A DNA stretch of 64,000 nucleotides from contig NZ_JACHMI010000001.1 in NCBI RefSeq assembly GCF_014207985.1, positions 11,019,001 through 11,083,000 of the forward strand. The letters are read 5' to 3'. The notes beneath the pieces were generated by a model. It searched no databases and was not told where the DNA came from. It was given only the letters and a program-made list of their open reading frames with translations. Below are positions 55,546-64,000 of this stretch, one piece after another. Position numbers and translations under genes: made by a program. The number at the start of each line of letters is the position of its first letter. Within the stretch, counting starts at the first letter, position 1. The DNA is from Nonomuraea rubra (lineage in GTDB: Bacteria > Actinomycetota > Actinomycetes > Streptosporangiales > Streptosporangiaceae).

Positions 55546-56471
55546 TCTCCCCGCGAGCGCACGATCAGGTCGGCGAGCAACGCCACGGACCCGATCAGCA
55601 ACCCGGACAGGAAGATCATGACAGTGTTGGCCGGGAAGTAGAACGGGTGCTGGATCATGTCCCACACGCCCTTCACGAACCCGATGGCCACCAGCCACAA
55701 CGCGGGCGGCATGAGCACCTTGAGCGGGTTGAAGTACATGATCATCCGCAGCACCTGGAGGATGTAGCGGTAGGCGTCGGAGACGAAGCTGAACTTCGAC
55801 TTGCCGGCCCGCTTGGCGTACTCGGTCGGCAGGTAGTAGACATCGTGCTGGTTCGACAGGAACGACAGCGTGATCGTCGTCACGCAGGAGAACCCGGGAG
55901 GCAGCAGCCGCAGGTAGGGCTTGGCCACCGACTTGCGGAAGGCCCGCAGCCCCGAGTTGAGGTCGGGGATCTTCTGCCCGGCCAGCATCTCGGCCACCTT
56001 GCGGATCACGAACTTGGCCGGCACCCGCAGGAACTTGTGCGAGCCCTCCTCGCTGGTGCGGGCGCCGACCACCATGTCGATGGTCGAGTCCTTCTCCAGG
56101 ATCTGCACCAGCTCGGGGATGCGCTCGTTGGCGTAGGACATGTCGGCGTCGGTCCAGACGACGATCTCGCCCCTGGCCTCCTGCGAGCCGATGCGCCGCA
56201 CGGTGCCGGCGCCGCCGTTGCGGTGGAAGGCCCGGATGCGCAGGTGCGGGTAGCCGGGTGCGGCCTCCTGCAGCTTGGCCAGGGTGGCGTCGGTCGAGCA
56301 GTCGTCGACGGCGACGAGCTCGTAGGTGTAGCCGCTCGAGTCCATCGCCTTGGTGATGCGCTCCACCTCGTCGAGGACGTGATCCTGCTCGTTGTAGCAG
56401 GGCAGGACGATCGTGACGTACGGCGCTTCATCCACGGCGGTTCCACTCTTGGGGGTCTCAAGCGTGCTCAC
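55542..56471 (-). CDS. GT2 glycosyltransferase with C-terminal membrane helices (dolichol-phosphate-sugar synthase type)
   Basis: 309 residues. The catalytic domain has IVLPCYNEQDHVLDEVER, VDDCSTDAT and VVWTDADMSYANERIPELV, with DAD as the metal motif. LNSGLRAFRKS and the SKFSFVSDAYRY region follow. Two C-terminal membrane helices (VLMPPALWLVAIGFV, MIFLSGLLIGSVALLADLI) resemble polyprenyl-phosphate sugar transferases (DPM1/GtrB type). GTG start. It overlaps the following GT4 gene. It may charge the lipid carrier used by the polytopic transferases nearby. Confidence 0.92.
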   Translation of the reverse strand: MSTLETPKSGTAVDEAPYVTIVLPCYNEQDHVLDEVERITKAMDSSGYTYELVAVDDCSTDATLAKLQEAAPGYPHLRIRAFHRNGGAGTVRRIGSQEARGEIVVWTDADMSYANERIPELVQILEKDSTIDMVVGARTSEEGSHKFLRVPAKFVIRKVAEMLAGQKIPDLNSGLRAFRKSVAKPYLRLLPPGFSCVTTITLSFLSNQHDVYYLPTEYAKRAGKSKFSFVSDAYRYILQVLRMIMYFNPLKVLMPPALWLVAIGFVKGVWDMIQHPFYFPANTVMIFLSGLLIGSVALLADLIVRSRGE

Positions 56472-56575
56472 GGGGGTCGAGGGTACTCTGCCCAGCCGGG
56501 AGGCGAGTCCACATCGGGCCAGCGGGAACTCCCGATTCCCGGATCTTCCTACCAGTCTGGCTCATCCCGGGCCGG

Positions 56576-58669
56576 TCACGCGACCGCCATCCACACGTTC
56601 ATCCGCAGGGTCCAGGTGCCGTTCGGCGCCTCGGTGAGCGAGCGCTCGTCCTGGCGCGTGACCAGCCCCAGGACCTGCGACGCCGTGCCGTACGGCGAGA
56701 CCTGCCCCGGCTCGGCACCCAGCACGACCGGCACCCGGCCCGCCGCGCGCACCCGCTCGACCAGCCGCCGCACCTCGGCCTCGGGCGCGACGTCGCCGGA
56801 GCCCTTCCTGTCCACCTCCGCGGCCGGTCTGCCGCACATGCCGCGGACGACCTGGACGAACCGGTCACCCGTGACCCGCTCCACGATCAGCACCGAGGCG
56901 TTCGCCGGGATCCTCGCGCACATCGCCTCGACCGCCGCCGCCTCCCCCCGCTCGACCGGCGTGAACGCCGTCCCGATCGAGGTCACCGCCGGGGGCACGA
57001 GGACGAGCACCACGCCCACCGCCATCCCCCACTTCAGCACCTTCGGCCCGTGCCGGTCCGTGAGGCGGCGCAGCCTGGCCAGGCCGTACGTGGCGAGCAG
57101 GATCATGCCCGGGATCACGACGGGGACCAGGCGGCGGGCGGCCCAGGGGTGGTCCGGGGTGATCTCGGGACGCAGCAGCGTGGTGACGGTCGTCCAGCCC
57201 ACGACCGCGAGCGGCAACAGCCACCCGAACGACGAGCCGTCGCGCAGCAGCCTCCGGACGAGCAGGGCGGCGGCGATCGTGGCCAGCAGGACGGCGGGGG
57301 CGCCGACGTACCAGACCACCCAGTGCAGGGAGTTCTCGAAGTAGAGCCTGGTGCCGTCGATGGGCAGGCCGTTCGCCCGCTGGATCTGCATGATCATCTC
57401 GGCCGTGCGGCGGTCGTCGTCGGTGACGGGGATACGGGTGACGGTCTGCACCCAGGGGCGCGCGTACAGGGCCGCCATCAGCAGCACGACCAGCACCGCA
57501 CCCGTCCTCGGCACCCAGCTCGGCAGGCGGAACCGCGCGAGCGCGGGCGCCGCGGCCGTTCCGGCCGCGATGAGCACGAGGACGCCGGCGCAGACGAACA
57601 GCAACGGCCGCACCGAACCGGACAGATAGGAAAGGTAGGGACGGGCCAGCAGGTACGCCGCCAGCATCCCCACCCCGGCCCCGGCCACCAGCCCCGCCAG
57701 CAGCGGCGGCCCCACCGTCCCCTCCGGCCTGCGCAGGCGCCGCATCGCGAGCAGCAGCCCCGCGAACGCCAGCACCGGCAGCACGTCCCGCAGCCCGTCC
57801 ACCCTGACCAGCACGGCCAGCCCGAACACCAGCCCGGCCAGCAGCGCCCTGCCGCGCTCCCGGCGGGCGAGCGCGTCGTAGGCCAGCGCCAGGCCGCCGA
57901 ACAGCAGGATCAGCGACGGGATCTCGCTGAACGTGGTGCGCGAGGTGTACAGAATCGGCAGGCTCACGGCGAAGGCCGCCGCCCCCACCACCGCCCACCT
58001 GACCCCGGCCAGCCGCGCCACCACCCCGGCCACGGTCAGCACGGCCAGCGCCCCCAGCACGGCCGGCACCAGGTACGGGACTCCCAGCCAGTGGCCGATC
58101 GCGAACAACATCGGCGGGCCCGGCATGAACTGCGGCACCACCCCGCCGTCCACGGCGTAGAACCCGACGCTCTCGAACACCAGCGCCGGGTCCGGCCCGC
58201 CGAACGCCTCGGTCTGGGTGGGGATGGGCAATCCGCCGTGGGTGGCGATCCAGGCGGCGTACTGCGTGTAGGTGGCGGGGTCGCGCCTGACGGCGATCTG
58301 CTCGCTGTGCATGATCGCGTTGAACACACCCGAGGCGACGGCCACCCCGACGACGCCCGCCACCTGCCACGTAGCGGCCCTGACCCGCCCGAGAACACTC
58401 CCGGCCGTACGCGCCACCATCACCTGCGCCCCGCCGCCACGCACCGCGCCGCCGCTCGGCGTTTCGTCGGGGGCATGGCTCTCGCCCAGCTTCCGCGTGC
58501 CCGCCCAGCACAGCAGTGCCGCCAGCGGGAGCCCGAGCAGCGTGGCGGGCAGCGGCGCGAACCGGCCGAGCAGCAGCAACGGCAGGCCCGCCAGCAACCA
58601 GCCCGCCACGGCCAGCGCGGGCAGCACGGACAGCGTGGCGAGCACCCGGCCGGGTCGATCGAGTTCCAT
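56576..58669 (-). CDS. Polytopic membrane protein, GT39/GT87-like glycosyltransferase
   Basis: 697 residues with 12 or more membrane helices. An early luminal loop contains the Asp/Glu-type motif RRDPATYTQYAAWIATHGGLPI, then YAVDGGVVPQFMPGPPMLFAIGHWLG, resembling polyprenyl-phosphate-linked sugar transferases (GT-C). A C-terminal extracytoplasmic domain of about 150 residues (VTGDRFVQVVRGMCGRPAAEVD) follows. ATG at 58669 starts the conserved part; the open frame continues upstream past 58670 without support. The GT2 and GT4 genes follow on the same strand. Probably adds sugars from a lipid carrier on the outer face. Confidence 0.85.
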   Translation of the reverse strand: MELDRPGRVLATLSVLPALAVAGWLLAGLPLLLLGRFAPLPATLLGLPLAALLCWAGTRKLGESHAPDETPSGGAVRGGGAQVMVARTAGSVLGRVRAATWQVAGVVGVAVASGVFNAIMHSEQIAVRRDPATYTQYAAWIATHGGLPIPTQTEAFGGPDPALVFESVGFYAVDGGVVPQFMPGPPMLFAIGHWLGVPYLVPAVLGALAVLTVAGVVARLAGVRWAVVGAAAFAVSLPILYTSRTTFSEIPSLILLFGGLALAYDALARRERGRALLAGLVFGLAVLVRVDGLRDVLPVLAFAGLLLAMRRLRRPEGTVGPPLLAGLVAGAGVGMLAAYLLARPYLSYLSGSVRPLLFVCAGVLVLIAAGTAAAPALARFRLPSWVPRTGAVLVVLLMAALYARPWVQTVTRIPVTDDDRRTAEMIMQIQRANGLPIDGTRLYFENSLHWVVWYVGAPAVLLATIAAALLVRRLLRDGSSFGWLLPLAVVGWTTVTTLLRPEITPDHPWAARRLVPVVIPGMILLATYGLARLRRLTDRHGPKVLKWGMAVGVVLVLVPPAVTSIGTAFTPVERGEAAAVEAMCARIPANASVLIVERVTGDRFVQVVRGMCGRPAAEVDRKGSGDVAPEAEVRRLVERVRAAGRVPVVLGAEPGQVSPYGTASQVLGLVTRQDERSLTEAPNGTWTLRMNVWMAVA

Positions 58670-58756
58670 CGGAGAGCGAGCGTATCCAACCCTGGCGCGC
58701 CCTCCGCCCGCACACCGCTTCCACCCGCCCTCGGCACCGCAGTCCGCACGGGACGC

Positions 58757-58800
58757 CACAGCGCGCGGGAGGCCACAGCGCGCGGGAGGCCACAGCGCGC
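58757..58800. repeat. 17-base tandem repeat, about 2.6 copies
   Basis: The unit CACAGCGCGCGGGAGGC occurs exactly twice at 58757-58773 and 58774-58790, then the first ten bases again. It lies in the 281-base gap between two divergently transcribed glycosyltransferase genes (58669 and 58951). No coding frame is persuasive across it. Confidence 0.75.
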
Positions 58801-58950
58801 GACGCCGCACTCGCGCAGGCGGGTCGGGCCGCGAGACGGCCCAGAGCGGCGTGCGGCGCTGCCCCCGCGCAGGTCGAGGCGAGCCCCGGCGCGGCGGGCT
58901 CGCGATCGCCGGTAGCGTACGGACGTGCCGGAGAAGCGGGAGGACATGCG

Positions 58951-60678
58951 GTGAGGCCGGAGGCTCGCGATGGGGAGCCCACGAGGACCGGCCGCGGCCG
59001 GCGGCGCCTGCCACGCGATCCGCGTCGCCGCCTGGCACAGCTCCTGGCCCCCGTGACACGCGCCCTGAAGCCCACCACGGCCCGCCGCTCACGGAGCAGC
59101 GCCGCACCGAACGGGACCGCGCCGGACAGCGCCGCGCCGTACGGCACTGCAGCGGGCAGCGGCGCGCCGGGCGGCGGCGCGCCGAGGCAGTGGGCGCTCA
59201 GGCACCGCTGGTTCCTGGCCGTGCTGGCCCTCGGCGCCGTCCTGCGGGTCCTGGCCATGCTCGGCTACCGCCCCGCCCTGTGGTTCCCCGACTCCTACAC
59301 CTACATCGTCACCGTCTTCAAACCCCGCCCCGACCTCGTGCGCCCGGCCGGCTACTCGATGCTCCTGAAGCTGCTGGAGCCGCTGCACGCGTTCGGCGCG
59401 GTCACGGCGGTCCAGCACCTGCTCGGCCTGGCCACCGGCATCCTGATCTACCGGGCCGCCCGCCGGGCTCCCAGGTGGGCGGCGACGCTGGCCACGGTGC
59501 CGGTGCTGCTGGACGCGTACCAGATCGAGCTGGAGCACCTGCTCGTCTCCGACACGCTGTTCATGTTCCTGGTGGTCGCCGCCGTGGCGCTGTGCGCCAC
59601 GCGCCGGACGGCGACCATCGCCGCGATCGGCCTGCTGCTGGCGGGCGCCACGCTCACCAGGACGGTCGGCCAGCCGCTGATCGTGGTGCTGGCGGCCTGG
59701 TTCGCACTGCGCCACCGGCTCAGCCCGCCAGACGGGCCGCTCGGGATGGCGGACGGACCGATCGGGCCGGCCACCCGGATCAGGCAGGCCATCCGGTTCA
59801 GGCCGGCGGCCGTGCTGCTGGCCGCCGCGCTGGTTCCGATCGTCGCGTACGGCGCCTGGTTCTACGTCACCTACCAGCGCGTCGGCCTGGTGGGCGCGAA
59901 CGGCGTCTTCCTGTACGCCCGCACCATGTCCTTCGCCGACTGCGCCAGGATGGACCCCCCGCCCGACCTGAAGGTCCTGTGCGACCCCCGCCCACCGGAG
60001 CGCCGGCCTCCCTCCCAGGAGTACATCTGGGCCAAGGACGCCCCGCTGGTGCTGCGGCCGGGGATCACGTTCTCGAAGGAGAACGACGACCTGGCGGCCA
60101 GGTTCGCGATGCTGGCGATCAGCACGCAGCCCCTCGACTACGCCGCCTCCGTGCTGGAGGAGCTGGCCCGCTCGTTCACCTGGGACAGGCCGATCTACCC
60201 CGACGCCGAGATCTACGGCTACTACCAGTTCCCGGCGACCGCGCCGGGGCCTCCTGGGCGCTATCCCGCGCAGGTCGGCGCCGAGTATGCCAAGCTCTAC
60301 GAGCAGGGTGCGATCGGCACGGAGATCGTGGAGCCCTTCGCCGGGTGGTTGCGCGCCTACCAGAGCATGGTGCGCCTGCCCGGCCCGGTGCTCCTGGGCA
60401 TCTTGCTCGTGCCACCGGTGGCGGCGATCGCCCGCAGGCGTCATGGACGGCGCCTCGTGGCGGGTCCGGCCTGGCTGGTGCCCTGGTCGGTGGCCGTTGT
60501 GCTGCTGATCACACCGGCCGCGGCCGCCGAGTTCGACTACCGGTACGTGCTGCCGGCCGTGCCCCTGGCCTGTCTGGCGGCGGCCCAGAGCCTCGGGCGT
60601 GGCCTGCCGCGACAGTCCGGTGGCGATTCGAGGGCGAAAGAGTTTGGCGATGATATTCCACCCAATGTCCAGCTCTGA
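58951..60678 (+). CDS. Polytopic membrane protein, GT-C-type glycosyltransferase-like
   Basis: 575 residues from GTG at 58951, with GGGAGG nine bases upstream. An N-terminal Arg/Ala-rich cytoplasmic segment of about 70 residues is followed by about ten membrane helices starting RWFLAVLALGAVLRVLAMLGYRPALWFPDSYTYIV. The FPDSYTY motif just after the first helix is the acidic GT-C signature. A long extracytoplasmic loop (MSFADCARMDPPPDLKVLCDPRPPERR) has two cysteines. Relatives include ArnT-like and arabinosyl/mannosyl transferases. It is divergent from the similar gene at 56576. Donor and acceptor unknown. Confidence 0.82.
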   Translation: MRPEARDGEPTRTGRGRRRLPRDPRRRLAQLLAPVTRALKPTTARRSRSSAAPNGTAPDSAAPYGTAAGSGAPGGGAPRQWALRHRWFLAVLALGAVLRVLAMLGYRPALWFPDSYTYIVTVFKPRPDLVRPAGYSMLLKLLEPLHAFGAVTAVQHLLGLATGILIYRAARRAPRWAATLATVPVLLDAYQIELEHLLVSDTLFMFLVVAAVALCATRRTATIAAIGLLLAGATLTRTVGQPLIVVLAAWFALRHRLSPPDGPLGMADGPIGPATRIRQAIRFRPAAVLLAAALVPIVAYGAWFYVTYQRVGLVGANGVFLYARTMSFADCARMDPPPDLKVLCDPRPPERRPPSQEYIWAKDAPLVLRPGITFSKENDDLAARFAMLAISTQPLDYAASVLEELARSFTWDRPIYPDAEIYGYYQFPATAPGPPGRYPAQVGAEYAKLYEQGAIGTEIVEPFAGWLRAYQSMVRLPGPVLLGILLVPPVAAIARRRHGRRLVAGPAWLVPWSVAVVLLITPAAAAEFDYRYVLPAVPLACLAAAQSLGRGLPRQSGGDSRAKEFGDDIPPNVQL

Positions 60679-60816
60679 GTATGCTTTGCCGCGGAAACAT
60701 CACGTCCGGGTCACGGCCGTTCCCCGCGATCATGGCTCGGGGCACGCCGTACGTGACCTAGTCTCGTGGCGCGGAGCGACCTATCCGGCGGCGCAAGGAG
60801 TGAGGCTAGGGGGCGT

Positions 60817-62463
60817 ATGAGTGACTACAGGAGCGTGCCGGTAGTCGATTCCGTGCAGGACCGCCGTAGCGCTGTCACGCAACCCGGCAGCCGGATGGCC
60901 CGCCGGCAGGCGGCCGCCGCGCCGCCCCCGCCGCCGGACGACCGGCCCCCGCGCGGCCACCGCTCAGAAGGCGGTTCGGGCGGCCAGACCAAGATGCGGG
61001 TGCTGGCCTGGGTCAGCATCGGCCTGACCACGGTCATGGTCGCGGGCGCGCTGACCGCGTACACGACCTACCGCGACGCCTTCGGCAACATCAACCAGAA
61101 GAGCGTCAAGGAAGACATCATCAACCCGCGTCCCCCGGAGACCGGCGCGCTCAACGTGCTGCTCGTGGGCTCCGACACGCGCGCGGGCCAGGGCAACGCG
61201 AAGTACGGCCAGCAGCTCGCCCGGCAGGCCGACGCGGGCGGCAAGCGCACCGACACGATCATCCTCATGCACATCTCGCCCAACCGCGACAAGGCCCGCC
61301 TGATCAGCTTCCCGCGGGACTCGATGGTGCAGATCCCCCGGTGCAAGAACGAGGCCACCAAGCAGGAAATGGCCCCGCGCCGCGACATGATCAACTCGGC
61401 GTACAACGCGGGCGGCATCGCCTGCACGATCTCCACGATCGAGACCCTCACCGGCATCCGCGTGAACCACTTCGTCGAGGTGGACTTCAGCGGGTTCAAG
61501 AACATCGTCGACGCCCTGGGCGGCATCGAGATCTGCCTGCGCACGGCCGTCGACGACAAGGCCTCCAAGCTGGTGCTGCCGGCCGGCAAGAGCCTGCTCA
61601 ACGGCGAGAAGGCGCTGGGTTACGTCCGCCTGCGCAAGTACGGCGACGGCAGCGACATCCAGCGCATCAAGCGTCAGCAGATCTTCCTCAGCAAGGTCGT
61701 GTCCAAGGCCACCAGCAGCGAGCTGCTCACCGACGTCGGCCGGTTGCGCGACTTCGTCGCCGCCGCGGCGGGCTCGGTCACCATGGACCCCGAGCTGGCC
61801 AACGACACCGAGCAGCTCATCCAGATCGCGATGAGCGCCAGGGCGATGACCGCGAACGGCGTCAAGTTCACCACGGTGCCCTGGGGCCCTGACCCGCAGG
61901 ACCCGAACCGGGTGGTCTGGAAGGAGCCGGACGCCACCGAGCTGTTCACCTCGATCAAGACCGACACCGAGGTCACGACGCCGGAGCCGAGCGCGAGCGC
62001 GAGCACCAAGCCCAAGGAGAAGATCAAGCCCGAGCAGGTGCGCGTGCAGGTGCTCAACGGCACCAAGACCGTGGGCAAAGCTCGCGAGGTGGCCGACGAG
62101 CTGGCCAAGCAGGGCTTCAACGTCGTCGGGGTGGGCAACTACGAGGCCCCGGGCGGCGTGAGCCTGGCCAAGAGCGAGATCCACTACACCAAGACGGTCG
62201 AGACGGCGGCCGACCACGCGATCACGCTGGGCGGTTCCGTGCTGCCCAAGCCGCAGGCCGCGTCGGGCAAGGTGCCGGGGACGAACGTGCAGCCGTACGC
62301 GTCGACGGCCACCAACGCCACGGCGGCAGGCGCCACGAAGGGCGCTCCGGTCATCCAGCTCTTGGTGGGCGAGGACTTCGAGTCGGTCAAGGTGACCAAG
62401 CTGCCCGACAGCGTCAACAACAGCACGATCACCGCGTCCGAGCAGAAGAACGTGTGCACCTGA
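60817..62463 (+). CDS. LytR-CpsA-Psr (LCP) family protein with LytR C-terminal domain
   Basis: 548 residues. A Pro-rich cytoplasmic start (AAAAPPPPPDDRPPRGH) precedes one membrane helix (VLAWVSIGLTTVMVAGALTAY). The LCP domain has NVLLVGSDTRAG, RTDTIILMHISPNRDKARLISFPRDSMVQIP, NSAYNAGGIACTISTIETLTGI, and Arg residues in YVRLRKYGDGSDIQRIKRQQ for pyrophosphate binding. A LytR_C domain follows (RVQVLNGTKTVGKAREVADEL). LCP enzymes attach wall glycopolymers from lipid carriers to peptidoglycan; in mycobacteria they link arabinogalactan. ATG preceded by AGGGGG. This is the natural end point of the glycan block. Confidence 0.95.
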   Translation: MSDYRSVPVVDSVQDRRSAVTQPGSRMARRQAAAAPPPPPDDRPPRGHRSEGGSGGQTKMRVLAWVSIGLTTVMVAGALTAYTTYRDAFGNINQKSVKEDIINPRPPETGALNVLLVGSDTRAGQGNAKYGQQLARQADAGGKRTDTIILMHISPNRDKARLISFPRDSMVQIPRCKNEATKQEMAPRRDMINSAYNAGGIACTISTIETLTGIRVNHFVEVDFSGFKNIVDALGGIEICLRTAVDDKASKLVLPAGKSLLNGEKALGYVRLRKYGDGSDIQRIKRQQIFLSKVVSKATSSELLTDVGRLRDFVAAAAGSVTMDPELANDTEQLIQIAMSARAMTANGVKFTTVPWGPDPQDPNRVVWKEPDATELFTSIKTDTEVTTPEPSASASTKPKEKIKPEQVRVQVLNGTKTVGKAREVADELAKQGFNVVGVGNYEAPGGVSLAKSEIHYTKTVETAADHAITLGGSVLPKPQAASGKVPGTNVQPYASTATNATAAGATKGAPVIQLLVGEDFESVKVTKLPDSVNNSTITASEQKNVCT

Positions 62464-62640
62464 GGCTCCAAGTTCCCTGTGGAACCGGGCATTCTGCTCC
62501 ACTGCGAGAGACAGCACCCGCGAGGGCGGGATAGTCTGTTGCGGGTTGGCGACGCAGCGCGACACCAAGCCGCATGGGTTTTCCCGCTCCTGTTGTCGTC
62601 GCGGTTCCCCGGCCCCGAGCGAAGCTGAGCGACTTCTTCC

Positions 62641-63873
62641 GTGTCTGACACCAGATCCTCCCCATCGGCCACGCCCCAGCGCAGCCCCGAGGAGCAGGGG
62701 CCCGCCAACACGGGAGCCCGCTGGCCGTTGCCGGAGGAGGCGTTCTGGAGCGAGTCCACCGACCCGCACGGAGCCGGCCCGGGTGAGCGCACCGCGCCAC
62801 AGGCGGCGGTCGCCGAGGGCCCGGCGTCGGGCGAGGGGCGCCAGGAGCAGCCGCAGCCGGCGGCGGAGCCGGGCAGGCGCAAGCGCGACCCGTTCCTCGA
62901 CAACGTCAAGTTCATCCTGATCGCGCTGGTGCCGATCGGCCACTCGCTGGTGCCCACGCTGGCCGCCGACTCCGCGCGGGCGGCCTACATCTTCATCTAC
63001 GTCTTCCACATGCCGCTGTTCGTGGTGATCAGCGGCTACCTGTCCAGGAACTTCTGGAACTCCAACGCCAAGACCAACAAGCTGGTCGACACCTTCCTGG
63101 TCCCGTACGTGATCGTCGAGGTGGGCTACGCCGTGCTCCGCACCGCCCTCGGGTCGAAGTGGAGCCTGACGATCATCGACCCGGCGTGGCTCAACTGGTA
63201 CCTGCTGGCGCTGCTGTTCTGGCGGTTGTCCACCCCGGTGTGGAAGCGGATGAAGTACCCGGTCCCGGTGGCGATCGCGATCTACCTGTTCGCCGGGTTC
63301 TCGCAGATCTCGGGCGACTTCAGCATGGACCGGTTCTTCGGCCTGCTGCCGTTCTTCGTGATCGGCCTGGTGCTGCAGCCCGAGCACTTCGAGCTGCTGA
63401 ACCGGCGCTGGATCAAGGTCGTCTCGGGGTTCATCATGCTCGGCGCGGCGGCGGTGGCGATCTTCCTCGCGCAGATGGGCGCCAAGCTGGGCCCGTTCTA
63501 CTACAAGAACAGCTACCAGGATCTCAACCTGTCCTGGTACATGGGCCTCGGCCTGCGCGTCGGGCTGCTCGTCTGCGCGCTGGCCATGTGCCTGGCCGTG
63601 CTGGCGCTGGTGCCCAGGAAGGAGACCTGGTACACCGACCTCGGCACCCGCACGCTCTACTGCTACCTGCTCCACGGCATCCCCGTGCTGATCGCCAAGG
63701 AGCTGGGCTGGCTGTCGGTGCCGTGGCTGTACGGGCCGCTGGGCGTGCTGGCGATCAGCGCGAGCTGCTTCGCGCTGGCCATCATCCTGTGCCTGCCGGA
63801 GACCCGTACGGTCTTCAAGTGGGTCCTGGAGCCCCGCCTGACCTGGCTCTATCGTCGGCCCTCCCGAAGTTAA
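62641..63873 (+). CDS. Membrane acyltransferase family 3 protein
   Basis: 410 residues. A disordered acidic N-terminus of about 85 residues leads to RRKRDPFLDNVKFILIALVPIGHSLVPTL, the entry to an acyltransferase-3 domain with conserved His (PIGHSL). It has about ten membrane helices, ending YCYLLHGIPVLIAKELG and CLPETRTVFKWVLEP. Enzymes of this family O-acetylate or otherwise acylate extracytoplasmic polysaccharides. The GTG start at 62641 lacks a good ribosome site, so the start is less sure. It follows the LCP gene by 177 bases and probably decorates envelope glycans. Confidence 0.88.
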   Translation: MSDTRSSPSATPQRSPEEQGPANTGARWPLPEEAFWSESTDPHGAGPGERTAPQAAVAEGPASGEGRQEQPQPAAEPGRRKRDPFLDNVKFILIALVPIGHSLVPTLAADSARAAYIFIYVFHMPLFVVISGYLSRNFWNSNAKTNKLVDTFLVPYVIVEVGYAVLRTALGSKWSLTIIDPAWLNWYLLALLFWRLSTPVWKRMKYPVPVAIAIYLFAGFSQISGDFSMDRFFGLLPFFVIGLVLQPEHFELLNRRWIKVVSGFIMLGAAAVAIFLAQMGAKLGPFYYKNSYQDLNLSWYMGLGLRVGLLVCALAMCLAVLALVPRKETWYTDLGTRTLYCYLLHGIPVLIAKELGWLSVPWLYGPLGVLAISASCFALAIILCLPETRTVFKWVLEPRLTWLYRRPSRS

Positions 63874-63923
63874 GCAGCCGTTCCACCCGCATTAACGCCT
63901 TTGACCTGGTAAGCGCTCAGCAT

Positions 63924-63945
63924 CGACACATGCGCGCATGTGTCG
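63924..63945. promoter_or_regulatory. 22-base perfect palindrome after the acyltransferase gene
   Basis: The arms CGACACATGCG and CGCATGTGTCG form an uninterrupted 22-base palindrome. TTGACC precedes it at 63901-63906. It may be an operator for a gene starting beyond the window edge (an ATG at 63981 opens a frame there), or a hairpin that ends the acyltransferase transcript. No T-run follows. Confidence 0.6.
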
Positions 63946-64000
63946 CCACAACCGTCCATCATCCCGAGGACGCCCGAATCATGCACCGGCAGATCCGGGC

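Noticed and set aside
63981..64000. Start of a further plus-strand gene
   Set aside because: An ATG opens a frame after a weak GAGGA, but only six codons are inside the window, too few to support a call.

Overview
The window is a high-GC, densely coded stretch of an actinobacterial chromosome. A sporulation-type WhiB, MtrAB-LpqB, a complete coenzyme F420 set (FbiA, FbiB, FbiC), GTG starts and four-base start/stop overlaps all point there. Gene content and style fit a filamentous genus of the Streptosporangiales (Nonomuraea or a relative). That placement is inference; no rRNA is present to confirm it. I saw no tRNA, rRNA, CRISPR array, insertion sequence or prophage. Much of the order (hpf, comF, lpqB, mtrB, mtrA, ahcY, SIS isomerase, trm112, manB, DUF3499 gene, zincin-like gene, whiB, fbiA, fbiB, manC, glycosyltransferases, LCP protein) matches, from memory, the core region around Rv3241c-Rv3267 of Mycobacterium tuberculosis, with accessory blocks inserted between core genes. 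Layout: 1-6.9 kb, minus strand, holds a truncated response regulator, ribosome hibernation factor hpf, a 0.63 kb non-coding stretch rich in inverted repeats, comF and the lpqB-mtrB-mtrA signalling operon. 7.2-12.7 kb, plus strand, is a tightly overlapping operon (membrane protein, DUF4129, DUF4350, MoxR ATPase, DUF58), met tail to tail by a SpoIIM-like gene that diverges from an RDD gene. 14.7-18.3 kb has two tandem secreted LVIVD-repeat paralogues divergent from a DUF305 lipoprotein. 18.4-19.8 kb has a frameshifted FAD-linked oxidase and a helix-hairpin-helix protein. 19.8-22.7 kb has two S-adenosylhomocysteine hydrolases, one of the short archaeal/Thermotoga type and one canonical. 22.8-27.9 kb has a small MerR protein, a cation efflux protein, the manB-trm112-SIS isomerase operon, a DUF3499 gene and a degenerate zincin. 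28-31.3 kb is an accessory patch: two small proteins, a methyltransferase with a tandem palindromic operator, a TetR regulator and a decayed gene. 31.3-36.4 kb has a giant membrane glycosyltransferase with a DUF5719 partner, then whiB. 36.4-38.6 kb encodes a membrane protein with a 550-residue Pro/Gln/Tyr tail. 38.8-46.2 kb holds the F420 genes interleaved with a secreted polysaccharide monooxygenase and a binding-protein/VWA fusion. 46.3-63.9 kb has a DNA glycosylase, manC and a large cell-envelope glycan block: glycosyltransferases, two flippase-like paralogues, a methyltransferase, an SPFH-GYF/zinc-ribbon gene pair, an LCP ligase and an acyltransferase. Working together: ManB, the SIS isomerase and ManC would supply nucleotide-activated mannose to the glycosyltransferases. 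LCP and acyltransferase proteins would attach or decorate the resulting envelope glycans. MtrAB-LpqB would coordinate wall metabolism with cell cycle and development, and WhiB would act in sporulation septation. FbiA/B/C make F420. AhcY clears the SAH produced by the methyltransferases. The most unusual items are the LVIVD/DUF305 cassette, the SPFH-GYF/zinc-ribbon pair between two flippase paralogues, the archaeal-type SAH hydrolase beside the canonical one, and the repeat-rich disordered tail.
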